A DNA stretch of 64,000 nt from Streptomyces regalis. Its GTDB lineage: Bacteria > Actinomycetota > Actinomycetes > Streptomycetales > Streptomycetaceae. A program made the translations under genes and the position numbers. Every line of letters begins with the position of its first letter. Within the stretch, counting starts at the first letter, position 1. Below the pieces are notes generated by a model that had not been told where the DNA came from, did not search any database, and saw only the letters and a list, made by a program, of their open reading frames with translations. The stretch covers positions 10,048 to 74,047 of the forward strand of contig NZ_LLZG01000299.1 in assembly GCF_001509475.1 (NCBI RefSeq). The letters are read 5' to 3'. Positions 1-7,507 of the stretch are shown here, in pieces.

Positions 1-369
1 CATGACATCGGGCAGCTGAGCCTGGTCGACCCGGTGCCGGCCGGGGCCACCGCCGGGCTGCCCGTCGAGGAACAGCGGCGGATCGCGCTGCTCGGCGGGG
101 CCGTCGTACGGCAGACCGGGGTGCCTGCGCAGGTCGCGACGGTCGTGGAGCGGCTCGCCGATCCCTGCCCGGAGCAGCCGGTCGCCGCGCGGATCGTGCG
201 AGCCGTGAACGCCTACGAGGAGAAGGCGCGGGACGCCGGGCCCGGCGGGCCCCTGAAGGCGCTGGAAGAGCTGCGGCTGGGCACTGCCGGGGACTACGCC
301 CCGGAGGTGGTGGATTCGCTCGCACGGGTGCTGTCCAGAGACTGTCTGACATGGCCTGTGGCGGGGTAA
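1..369 (+). CDS. HD-domain phosphohydrolase-like protein, C-terminal part (5' end outside window)
   Basis: The reading frame is open from base 1 and ends in TAA, so the gene starts upstream of the window. The first visible residues are HDIGQLSL, which resembles the second half of an HD or HD-GYP domain (metal-dependent phosphohydrolase), followed by an alpha-helical stretch typical of that fold. The upstream metal-binding His-Asp pair is not in view, so catalytic competence cannot be judged. A GTG at position 34 lies inside the domain and is not a credible start. Family assignment rests on this short motif and the helical pattern only; the substrate is unknown. Confidence 0.6.
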   Translation, partial: HDIGQLSLVDPVPAGATAGLPVEEQRRIALLGGAVVRQTGVPAQVATVVERLADPCPEQPVAARIVRAVNAYEEKARDAGPGGPLKALEELRLGTAGDYAPEVVDSLARVLSRDCLTWPVAG

Positions 370-478
370 CCCATGGGTAATGAGCGCCCTTCCAGCCGTA
401 CGTGGTTGGATGCGAATGAGAGGGTGTCCGGGGGCGAGCACTAGCCAGCCCACTCCACGGAACTGGCAGGCGGGAATC

Positions 479-1459
479 GTGAGGATCTTCGGCAAGGGAC
501 GGCACCGGCCCTCCGCCTCCTGGCGGCAGGCCACCGACCGTGCGTTCACGTTGATCGGCGACGGTCGGTACGAGGACGCGGGCGCGTTGCTGACGCGGGC
601 CGCCGATCTGGAGCCCTGGCTTTCGGAGTCCTGGTTCAACCTCGCCCTGCTGCACAAGTTCCGGCACGACTGGGAGCAGGCCCGGGCGGCCGGGCTGCGT
701 GCCGTGGCGCTGCTCGACCGGGAGACCGGGGCGCCCGACTGGTGGAACGTCGGCATCGCGGCGACCGCCCTGCAGGACTGGCCGCTGGCCCGGCGGGCCT
801 GGCAGGCGTATGGGCTGCGGGTGCCCGGCGGCGCGACCGAGTCCGGTGAGCCGGTCGGCATGGACCTGGGCAGCGCGGCGGTACGGCTGTCCCCCGAGGG
901 GGAGGCCGAGGTCGTGTGGGGGCGGCGGCTCGACCCCGCCCGCATCGAAGTGCTGTCGATCCCGCTGCCGTCCTCCGGGCGCCGCTGGGGCGAGGTCGTG
1001 CTGCACGACGGGGTGCCGCACGGCGAGCGGACCACCTCCGCCGGGCACGCCTACCCCGTCTTCGACGAGATCGAGCTGTGGGCGCCGTCGCCGGTGCCCA
1101 CCTGGGTGGTCCTCCTGGAGGCCGCCACCGAGGCCGACCGGGACGCGCTGGAGCAGCTCGCGGCCGATGCCGGGTTCGCCGCGGAGGACTGGTCGTCGTC
1201 GGTGCGGCTGCTGTGCCGGATGTGCTCCGAGTCGCGGATGCCGTCCGACGAGGGCGACGGGGAGCACCTGGACCCGCACGACCACAGTGAGCCGGGTCAC
1301 CCCGGGCCGCTGGGGCACCGCACCGACGGGCAGCTGTGGGTGCCGGAGCGGGAGTGCGGCGTGGCCGCCCCGGCCTCTTTGGTGCGGGGTTTGCTGGACG
1401 GGTGGGTTGCTGACAGTCCGGATTCGCGGGATTGGCGGGATCTCGAAGAGGTCTGTTAG
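479..1459 (+). CDS. Tetratricopeptide-repeat protein, 326 aa
   Basis: Soluble protein with a TPR-like helical region at about residues 15-95 (alternating helices with patterns such as ESWFNLALLHK), followed by an alpha/beta region of unknown type that carries a Cys-x-x-Cys (CRMC, about residue 245) and a His/Asp-rich stretch (HLDPHDHSEPGHPG). I chose the GTG at 479 (MRIFGKG) because the TPR region follows at once; an ATG at 380 in the same frame would add 33 low-complexity residues with no recognisable domain. The Cys pair and the His cluster could bind a metal, but this is inference. It is likely a scaffold protein conserved in Streptomyces; no enzymatic function can be assigned. It lies upstream of peptide deformylase on the same strand, separated by a repeat element. 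Confidence 0.7.
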   Translation: MRIFGKGRHRPSASWRQATDRAFTLIGDGRYEDAGALLTRAADLEPWLSESWFNLALLHKFRHDWEQARAAGLRAVALLDRETGAPDWWNVGIAATALQDWPLARRAWQAYGLRVPGGATESGEPVGMDLGSAAVRLSPEGEAEVVWGRRLDPARIEVLSIPLPSSGRRWGEVVLHDGVPHGERTTSAGHAYPVFDEIELWAPSPVPTWVVLLEAATEADRDALEQLAADAGFAAEDWSSSVRLLCRMCSESRMPSDEGDGEHLDPHDHSEPGHPGPLGHRTDGQLWVPERECGVAAPASLVRGLLDGWVADSPDSRDWRDLEEVC

Positions 1460-1471
1460 GACCATTGCCGA

Positions 1472-1525
1472 CTGCAGGTTCGTCGCGGCTGGTCGCGCAG
1501 TTCCCCGCGCCCCTTCAGGGGCGCG
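1472..1525. repeat. Streptomyces intergenic repeat, short form, ending in a hairpin
   Basis: The segment contains GGCTGGTCGCGC followed by CCCCGCGCCCCT and then a hairpin with 8-bp arms (1506-1513 with 1518-1525) around a TTCA loop. The same two blocks occur inverted at 21015-21075, where extra bases separate them. This block pair is common between genes in Streptomyces genomes as I remember them. The hairpin may also terminate transcription of the TPR gene. Confidence 0.65.
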
Positions 1526-1586
1526 TTCCCCGTACCCTGTATCAGCACCACACCCCCTGTTTTTCTGAGGAAGGCATACGTCGGTC

Positions 1587-2237
1587 ATGGCCCAGCAGGA
1601 CACCGAGCAGCAGCACGTGGGCGTGCTCCCCGTGGACGACGAGGGGTTCGTCGTCGACACCGAGGACACGGAGGAGCGCGAGAACGCCTGGCGTGAGCGT
1701 GGCACCTCGCGGCCCATCACGGTCGTCGGGAACCCGGTGCTGCACAAGGAGTGCAAGGACGTCACCGAGTTCGGCGCGGAGCTGGACCAGCTGGTGGCGG
1801 ACATGTTCGCCTCGCAGCGCACCGCCGAGGGCGTGGGCCTGGCCGCCAACCAGATCGGCGTCGACCTGAAGGTCTTCGTCTACGACTGCATGGACGACCA
1901 GGGCAGGCAGCACGTCGGCGTGGTCTGCAACCCCAAGCTCGTCGAGCTGCCCGCCGACAAGCGCCGCCTGGACGACAGCAACGAGGGCTGCCTGTCCGTG
2001 CCGACGGCGTACGCGCCGCTGGCCCGCCCCGACTACGCCGAGGTGACCGGGCAGGACGAGAAGGGCAACCCGATCAAGGTGCGCGGCACCGGGTACTTCG
2101 CTCGGTGTTTGCAGCACGAGACCGACCACCTGTACGGCTACCTCTACATCGACCGTCTCTCCAAGCGGGAGCGCAAGGACGCGCTCCGGCAGATGGCCGA
2201 GAACGAGCCCCGTTACCCCGTCGTCGCGAACGGCTGA
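1587..2237 (+). CDS. def: Peptide deformylase
   Basis: Removes the N-formyl group from nascent proteins in the cytoplasm. All three metalloprotease motifs are present: motif 1 [10 protein letters not shown] (residues 82-91), motif 2 EGCLS (133-137, Cys135 as metal ligand) and motif 3 QHETDH (176-181, His177 and His181 as metal ligands, Glu178 as base). The 216-residue protein is longer than the E. coli enzyme because of an acidic N-terminal extension of about 40 residues before the fold begins at [10 protein letters not shown]; such extensions occur in actinobacterial paralogues. ATG start with a purine-rich stretch (gaggaag) upstream. Monocistronic by context, with a hairpin at 2271-2310 as its terminator. 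Streptomyces carry several def paralogues, so this need not be the essential copy. Confidence 0.95.
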   Translation: MAQQDTEQQHVGVLPVDDEGFVVDTEDTEERENAWRERGTSRPITVVGNPVLHKECKDVTEFGAELDQLVADMFASQRTAEGVGLAANQIGVDLKVFVYDCMDDQGRQHVGVVCNPKLVELPADKRRLDDSNEGCLSVPTAYAPLARPDYAEVTGQDEKGNPIKVRGTGYFARCLQHETDHLYGYLYIDRLSKRERKDALRQMAENEPRYPVVANG

Positions 2238-2270
2238 GGCCAGCTCAACAGCCCCACAAGTCCCCTCCGT

Positions 2271-2310
2271 ACGGCGCCTGTTCAGGATCCCCTTCCCGAC
2301 CAGGCGCCGT
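2271..2310 (+). terminator. Hairpin downstream of def
   Basis: ACGGCGCCTG (2271-2280) pairs perfectly with CAGGCGCCGT (2301-2310) around a 20-base loop. It has no T-tract, as is usual for Streptomyces terminators. The rest of 2311-2528 holds only the presumed promoter and leader of the terpene synthase gene. Confidence 0.6.
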
Positions 2311-2528
2311 TCGCATGTCCGTCGCACGTTCGATCCCATACGCGCAGGTTGTGATCCGGAATCGGTCACATAGGGGGAGATTCTCGGCACCGAGGGGTAG
2401 TGAATGAAGCAAATCCGTTCCCAGATCGGTCAGTTGTGGTGCTGAATGGAAGTGCGGGGATATGCGACGGCGCACGCCCGGCACGGCGGGAGGGGCGTGT
2501 ACAACTGGCGGCTGAGAGGGGTTTGTTC

Positions 2529-3614
2529 GTGCATGCTTTCTCGCGCAGCACCACATCGACACCGACGGCGGTCCCGGTACCACCAGCGCTCTCTCTCCCG
2601 GTGATCGAAGCAGCGTTTCCCAGGCAACTCCATCCGTATTGGCCCCAACTTCAGGAGAAGACCCGCACCTGGCTGCTGGAAAGGCGGCTGATGCCGGCCG
2701 ACAAGGTCGAAGAATATGCCGACGGCCTTTGCTACACCGACCTCATGGCGGGGTACTACATCGGCGCCTCCGACGAGGTGCTCCAGGCGATTGCGGACTA
2801 CAGCGCATGGTTCTTCGTCTGGGACGACCGGCACGACCGTGACATCGTCCACCACCGTCCGGCCGCCTGGCGTCGGCTGAGGTTCCGCCTGCACGCGGCG
2901 CTCGATTCACCCCAGGACCATCTGCACCACGAGGACCCGCTGGTCGCGGGGTTCGCGGACAGCATGGTGCGGCTGTACTCGTTTCTGCCCCGCACCTGGA
3001 ACACCCGGTTCGCCCGTCACTTCCACGCGGTGATCGAGGCATACGACCAGGAATTCCGCAATCGCACCGAGGGGTATGTCCCCACGGTCGAGGATTACCT
3101 CGAACTGCGTCGGCTCACCTTCGCGCACTGGATCTGGACCGACCTTCTCGAGCTGAGCGCCGGGCTGGAACTGCCGGACCATGTACGAAAACACCCGGCA
3201 TATCGGCGGGCGGCATTATTGAGCCAGGAATTCGCCGCCTGGTACAACGACCTCTGCTCATTCCCCAAGGAAATCGCGGGCGACGAGGTCCACAATCTCG
3301 GAATCAGTCTCATCACGCACAAGGGGCTGACTCTGGAAGAGACGGTGGCGGAAGTGAGGCGGCGCGTCGAGGGCTGCATATCCGATTTCCGCGTGGCCGA
3401 GCGGGACGCCCTCGAATTCGCCGACTCACTGGCCGACGGCACGGTGTGGGGGAAAGAACTCAGCGCCGCCGTGCGCGCCTGCGTCCGCAATATGCGCAAC
3501 TGGTACAGCTCGGTCTACTGGTTCCACCACGAGTCCGGCCGGTACCGGGTCGACAGCTGGGACGACCGGTCCACGCCCCCGTACGTCAACAACGAAGCGG
3601 CAGGTGAGAAATGA
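2529..3614 (+). CDS. cyc1: Epi-isozizaene synthase (class I sesquiterpene cyclase)
   Basis: Cyclises farnesyl diphosphate to epi-isozizaene, the first step of albaflavenone biosynthesis. The GTG at 2529 gives 361 residues, the length I recall for the S. coelicolor enzyme (SCO5222), and GAGAGGGG lies just upstream; the open frame back to 2400 would add 43 residues with no homology. The metal-binding aspartate motif DDRHD is at 99-103 and the NSE triad N240, S244, E248 in NDLCSFPKE. The neighbouring sequence matches the characterised enzyme closely (for example [14 protein letters not shown]). The stop overlaps the start of the P450 gene (ATGA), so the two are translationally coupled. Codon 230 is TTA (3216-3218), which would make expression depend on the bldA tRNA. 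Confidence 0.95.
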   Translation: MHAFSRSTTSTPTAVPVPPALSLPVIEAAFPRQLHPYWPQLQEKTRTWLLERRLMPADKVEEYADGLCYTDLMAGYYIGASDEVLQAIADYSAWFFVWDDRHDRDIVHHRPAAWRRLRFRLHAALDSPQDHLHHEDPLVAGFADSMVRLYSFLPRTWNTRFARHFHAVIEAYDQEFRNRTEGYVPTVEDYLELRRLTFAHWIWTDLLELSAGLELPDHVRKHPAYRRAALLSQEFAAWYNDLCSFPKEIAGDEVHNLGISLITHKGLTLEETVAEVRRRVEGCISDFRVAERDALEFADSLADGTVWGKELSAAVRACVRNMRNWYSSVYWFHHESGRYRVDSWDDRSTPPYVNNEAAGEK

Positions 3615-4990
3615 CCGTCGAGTCCGTCCGCCCCGAAGCCCAGCCCCCTGTGGCTCCGGAGCTGCGTGAGCCGCCCCTCGCGGGCGGCGGAGTTCCGCTT
3701 CTCGGCCACGGCTGGAAGATGGTCCGTGATCCGCTGGCCTTCATGGCCACGCTCCGGGAGCACGGCGACGTCGTACGGATCAAGCTCGGCCCGAAGACGG
3801 TGTACGCCGTCACCGCGCCGGACCTCACCGGGGCGCTGGCGCTGAGCACCGACTTCGAGATCGCCGGGCCGCTGTGGGAGTCCCTGGAAGGCCTGCTCGG
3901 CAAGGAGGGCGTGGCCACGGCGAACGGCCCCCGGCACCGGCGTCAGCGGCGCACCATCCAGCCCGCCTTCCGGCTCGACGCGATCCCCGGGTACGGGCCG
4001 ATCATGGAGGAGGAGGCACACGCGCTGACCGAGCGCTGGAAGCCCGGCGAGACCATCGACTGCACCTCCGAGTCGTTCCGGATCGCCGTGCGCATCGCCG
4101 CCCGCTGTCTGCTGCGCGGCGCGTACATGGACGTGCGGGCCGAGCGGCTGTGTGCCGCGCTCGACACCCTCTTCCGCGGTATGTACCGGCGGATGGTGAT
4201 CCCGCTCGGGCCGCTTTACAACCTGCCGCTCCCGGCCAACCGCACATTCAACCGCGCCCTGGCCGATTTCCATCTCCTGGTCGACGAGATCGTCGCCGAA
4301 CGCCGGGCATCTGGTCAAAAGCCGGACGATTTGCTGACGGCATTGCTCGACGCGAAGGACGAGAATGGCGATCCCATCGGGGAACAGGAGATCCACGATC
4401 AGGTCGTCGCGATACTCACCGCGGGCGCCGAAACCGTGGCCTCCACGATCATGTGGCTGCTCCATGTGCTCTCGGAACATCCGGAACACGCCGACAAGGT
4501 GTGTGCAGAGGTCGAATCCGTCACCGGTGGCCGGCCCGTGGCATTCGAGGACGTCCGCAGGCTCGGGCACACCGGCAATGTCGTCGTGGAGGCGATGCGT
4601 TTGCGACCCGCCATCTGGATTCTGACGCGACGGGCGGTGGCCGATACGTCACTGGGTGGCTATCGCATTCCGGCCGGGGCCGACATCGTCTACAGTCCCT
4701 ACGCCATCCAGCGCGACCCGAAGTCGTACGCGCACCACCTGGAGTTCGACCCCGACCGCTGGCTTCCGGAACGCGTCAAGGACGTACCGAAATACGCCAT
4801 GAGCCCGTTCGGCGTCGGCAACCGCAAGTGCCCGAGCGACCACTTCTCCATGGCGATGCTGACGCTGCTCACGGCGGCGCTGTCCACCGCGTACCGCTTC
4901 GAGCAGGTGTCCGGTTCGAGTGATGCGACGCGGGTGGGTATCACGCTCCACCCGCATGAACTGCTGCTGAGGCCGGTGCCGAGGGACTGA
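3611..4990 (+). CDS. Albaflavenone monooxygenase, cytochrome P450 CYP170A family
   Basis: Oxidises epi-isozizaene through albaflavenol to albaflavenone. 459 residues, with ExxR in EAMR (E327-R330), the I-helix oxygen-binding stretch AGAET (271-275) and the heme loop FGVGNRKC (400-407) with Cys407 as thiolate ligand. No membrane anchor is seen; it would need ferredoxin partners encoded elsewhere. The start overlaps the synthase stop by four bases. The S. coelicolor orthologue (SCO5223) is reported to carry a second, terpene-synthase (farnesene) active site using an aspartate-rich motif that I recall as DDNGD; here the equivalent reads DENGD (250-254), a conservative change that may keep or weaken metal binding. 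It is followed by a convergent pseudogene. Confidence 0.95.
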   Translation: MTVESVRPEAQPPVAPELREPPLAGGGVPLLGHGWKMVRDPLAFMATLREHGDVVRIKLGPKTVYAVTAPDLTGALALSTDFEIAGPLWESLEGLLGKEGVATANGPRHRRQRRTIQPAFRLDAIPGYGPIMEEEAHALTERWKPGETIDCTSESFRIAVRIAARCLLRGAYMDVRAERLCAALDTLFRGMYRRMVIPLGPLYNLPLPANRTFNRALADFHLLVDEIVAERRASGQKPDDLLTALLDAKDENGDPIGEQEIHDQVVAILTAGAETVASTIMWLLHVLSEHPEHADKVCAEVESVTGGRPVAFEDVRRLGHTGNVVVEAMRLRPAIWILTRRAVADTSLGGYRIPAGADIVYSPYAIQRDPKSYAHHLEFDPDRWLPERVKDVPKYAMSPFGVGNRKCPSDHFSMAMLTLLTAALSTAYRFEQVSGSSDATRVGITLHPHELLLRPVPRD

Positions 4991-5025
4991 CACCAGCCGG
5001 GGGACTGACCCCCGAAGGGGGCGGC

Positions 5026-5858
5026 TCAGGCTGCGCGTGGCCCCTGGAACGTCCGTCGGTAGGCGTTCGGGGTCGTCCCCAGCGCCCGTACGAACTGATG
5101 GCGCAGTGCGGCCGCCGTGCCGAACCCGGTCCGGCCGGCGATCGTGTCCACCGTCTCGTCCGTCGCCTCCAGCAACTCCTGTGCCAGCAGCACCCGTTGG
5201 CGCAGGATCCAGCGGTAGGGGGTCGTGCCGGTCTCTTGCTGGAAGCGGCGGGCGAAGGCGCGCGGGGACATGTGCGCGCGCTCGGCGAGCTGCTCGACGG
5301 TGACGTCCTCGGCGAGGTGGCGCTCCATCCACGCCAGCACCTCGCCGACGGTGTCGCACTGCGCGCGGGGCAGCGGGCGCTCGATGTACTGGGCCTGCCC
5401 GCCGTCCCGGTGCGGCGGTACGACCGTGCGCCGGGCGATCCTGTTGGCGACCTCGGGGCCCTGCTCCTTGCGCACGATGTGGAGGCAGGCGTCGATGCCG
5501 GCCGCGGTGCCGGCGGAGGTGAGGACCGGGTCGGCGTCGACGTGCAGCACGTCCGGCTCGACGACCGCCCGCGGAAAGCGCCGGGCGAGTGTCTCGGCGT
5601 GCCGCCAGTGGGCGGCACAGCGCCGCCCGTCGGGCAGCCCGGCCGCGCCCAGCACGAAGACACCGGAGCAGACGCTGAGTACCCGGGCACCTCGGTCGAC
5701 GGCCCGCCGCAAGGCGTCGAGCAGTTCGGGCGGATAGGCACGGGTGACGCTCGTGCCCGAGGCCGGCACGGCGATCAGGTCGGCCGGACCGGGAGGCCCT
5801 CGTCGCTCCGGTCTAGGCCGAACACCTCGCAGACGACCCCGAGTTCGAGTGGTGTCAT
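5026..5858 (-). pseudogene. AraC-family regulator with DJ-1/GATase-like domain, N-terminal deletion and frameshift (nrdS-like)
   Basis: The 3' part encodes an intact AraC DNA-binding region (two HTHs, ending FQGPRAA) and most of a DJ-1/PfpI-like domain (DLIAVPASGTS, VLSVCSGVFVLGAAGLPDGR). The expected N-terminus is in another frame: an ATG at 5858 reads MTPLELGVVCEVFGLDRSD and hits a TGA after 27 codons, at the point where the downstream frame enters at ADLIAVPA. Intact relatives carry roughly 30-35 residues between these two blocks, so an internal deletion has also shifted the frame. In S. coelicolor the class Ia reductase operon is nrdABS, with nrdS encoding an AraC-like protein; position and orientation here suggest this is the decayed nrdS. 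Rescue from an internal start is possible, but the sensor domain would be incomplete. Confidence 0.8.
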
Positions 5859-6030
5859 GACTGCGGAACAGACAGAAGGACTGATCTCGATGCTCACCGT
5901 TCTCGGCATGTTCGTCCTCCTCGTCCTCCCGTCGGTGATCGGGATCGTGCGCGACCGGCGTATCGACCGTCAGATCAGGGAGGCGCAGGAACACCGGGCC
6001 CATCAGCAGCGCTTCGCGCGGGCGGCGTAA
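5857..6030 (+). CDS. Small single-pass membrane protein, 57 aa
   Basis: ATG at 5857 opens a frame for 57 residues: a short polar N-terminus (MTAEQTEGLIS), one hydrophobic helix (about residues 12-30, MLTVLGMFVLLVLPSVIGIV) and a basic, Gln/Arg-rich cytoplasmic tail. The layout is that of genuine actinobacterial single-pass proteins. Its ATG overlaps, on the opposite strand, the ATG of the decayed AraC gene (5856-5859), so at most one of them has its own leader upstream. There is no clear ribosome binding site. It may be real or a relic in a decaying region; function unknown. Confidence 0.5.
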   Translation: MTAEQTEGLISMLTVLGMFVLLVLPSVIGIVRDRRIDRQIREAQEHRAHQQRFARAA

Positions 6031-6079
6031 CCTCTCTGCACCAACAGGGGAGGATCATGAGACATCCGGGCTCACGCGG

Positions 6080-6477
6080 GTGAGCCCCTTCAACAGCAGC
6101 AACGGCTACGGGTTCGGCGACTGGATCTCCGACCGCATCGCGGAGTTCAAGATGAAGCGCGCCTCGAAGCTGACGACGGACGCGACCCCCGAGCCGGTCG
6201 CCAAGGGTGCGACGCTCACCATGAGCGGCAAGCTGTCCCGGGCGAACTGGGAGACCTGAGGTACCAAGGGTTCACGGGGCAGGAGGTCAAGCTCCAGTTC
6301 CGGCCGGCCGGCGCGAACACCCACTACAGCACCGTCAAGACCGTGAAGGCGGGCGACGCCGGGAAGCTCAGCACCAAGGTGACCGTCACCTCGGCGGGCA
6401 GCTGGCGCTGGTGGTTCCCCGGCACGACGACGACCGCGCGGGTCGTGTCGGCCGGGGATGCCGTCACCCTGAAGTAA
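6080..6477 (+). pseudogene. Secreted Ig-like-repeat protein, truncated and frameshifted
   Basis: Two reading frames together spell the C-terminal part of a Streptomyces secreted protein. The first frame (from about 6080) encodes FNSSNGYGFGDWISDRI and TPEPVAKGATLTMSGKLSRA and ends at a TGA near 6257. The second resumes at once with RYQGFTGQEVKLQFRPAG and runs to GDAVTLK and a TAA at 6475-6477. These blocks recall a family of exported proteins with repeated 'TPEPVKKGxTLTVxGKLxxANW' modules. The signal peptide and the N-terminal half are absent. One frameshift and a missing 5' half mark it as a remnant. Confidence 0.7.
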
Positions 6478-6493
6478 GGCGGAGAGGTACGGC

Positions 6494-7507
6494 TCAGAAG
6501 TCCTCGTCCAGGTCGACGGTGCCCTCCACCGCCACCTGGTAAGCCGACGGACGCCGCTCGAAGAAGTTGGTGAGCTCCTGAACGCCCTGCAGCTCCATGA
6601 AGGAGAAGGGGTTCTCGGAGCCGTACACCGGAGCGAAGCCGAGGCGCGTCAGGCGCTGGTCGGCGACACACTCCAGGTACTGCCGCATCGAGTCGGTGTT
6701 CATGCCCGGGAGGCCGTCACCGCACAGGTCGCGCGCGAACTGCAGCTCGGCCTCGACGGCCTCCCTCAGCATGTCGGTGACCTGCTGCTCAAGCTGGTCG
6801 TCGAAGAGGTCCGGCTCCTCCTTGCGGACGGTGTCGACGACGTCGAAGGCGAAGCTCATGTGCATCGTCTCGTCGCGGAACACCCAGTTTGTGCCGGTGG
6901 CGAGGCCGTGCAGCAGGCCGCGGCTGCGGAACCAGTAGACGTACGCGAAGGCACCGTAGAAGAACAGGCCCTCGATGCATGCGGCGAAGCAGATGAGGTT
7001 GAGCAGGAAGCGGCGGCGGTCGGACTTGGACTCCAGGCGGTCCAGCTTCTCGACCTCGTTGATCCACTTGAAGCAGAACTCGGCCTTCTCGCGGATGGAG
7101 GGGATGTTCTCGACGGCCGCGAAGGCCGCCGCGCGGTCCTCCGGGTCGGGGAGATAGGTGTCGAGCAGCGTCAAGTAGAACTGGACGTGGACGGCCTCCT
7201 CGAAGAGCTGACGGCTCAAGTACAGCCGCGCCTCGGGGGAGTTGATGTGCTTGTACAGCGTCAGCACGAGGTTGTTGGCGACGATCGAGTCGCCCGTCGC
7301 GAAGAAGGCCACCAGGCGGCCGATGAGGTGCTGCTCGGAAGGTGACAGTTTCGCGAGATCTGTCACGTCCGAGTGGAGGTCCACCTCCTCCACGGTCCAC
7401 GTGTTCTTGATGGCGTCCCGGTAGCGCTCGTAGAAGTCCGGGTAGCGCATGGGGCGCAGGGTCAGCTCGAAGCCCGGGTCGAGAAGGTTCTTTTCGGTGG
7501 AGCTCAT
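6494..7507 (-). CDS. nrdB: Class Ia ribonucleotide reductase, small (radical-bearing) subunit
   Basis: Carries the di-iron/tyrosyl-radical cofactor that starts ribonucleotide reduction in the aerobic enzyme. 337 residues. Visible metal ligands: Asp73 (ATGDS), Glu103 or Glu104 and His107 (EEAVH), and a later Glu/His pair in RDETMH. The radical tyrosine is Tyr111, four residues after His107 as in E. coli (H118/Y122), which identifies a tyrosyl-radical class I subunit. The C-terminus (TVDLDEDF) is acidic and ends in Phe, suited to binding the large subunit. The ATG shares one base with the nrdA stop (TAATG), so translation is coupled. It is co-transcribed from the riboswitch-controlled promoter upstream of nrdA. 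Confidence 0.95.
   Translation of the reverse strand: MSSTEKNLLDPGFELTLRPMRYPDFYERYRDAIKNTWTVEEVDLHSDVTDLAKLSPSEQHLIGRLVAFFATGDSIVANNLVLTLYKHINSPEARLYLSRQLFEEAVHVQFYLTLLDTYLPDPEDRAAAFAAVENIPSIREKAEFCFKWINEVEKLDRLESKSDRRRFLLNLICFAACIEGLFFYGAFAYVYWFRSRGLLHGLATGTNWVFRDETMHMSFAFDVVDTVRKEEPDLFDDQLEQQVTDMLREAVEAELQFARDLCGDGLPGMNTDSMRQYLECVADQRLTRLGFAPVYGSENPFSFMELQGVQELTNFFERRPSAYQVAVEGTVDLDEDF

Noticed and set aside
2400..2528. N-terminal extension of the terpene synthase
   Set aside because: The GTG at 2529 gives the known 361-residue enzyme with a ribosome binding site; the extension has no homology.
2529..4990. A large secondary-metabolite cluster around the terpene genes
   Set aside because: Only the two albaflavenone genes are present; flanks are housekeeping.
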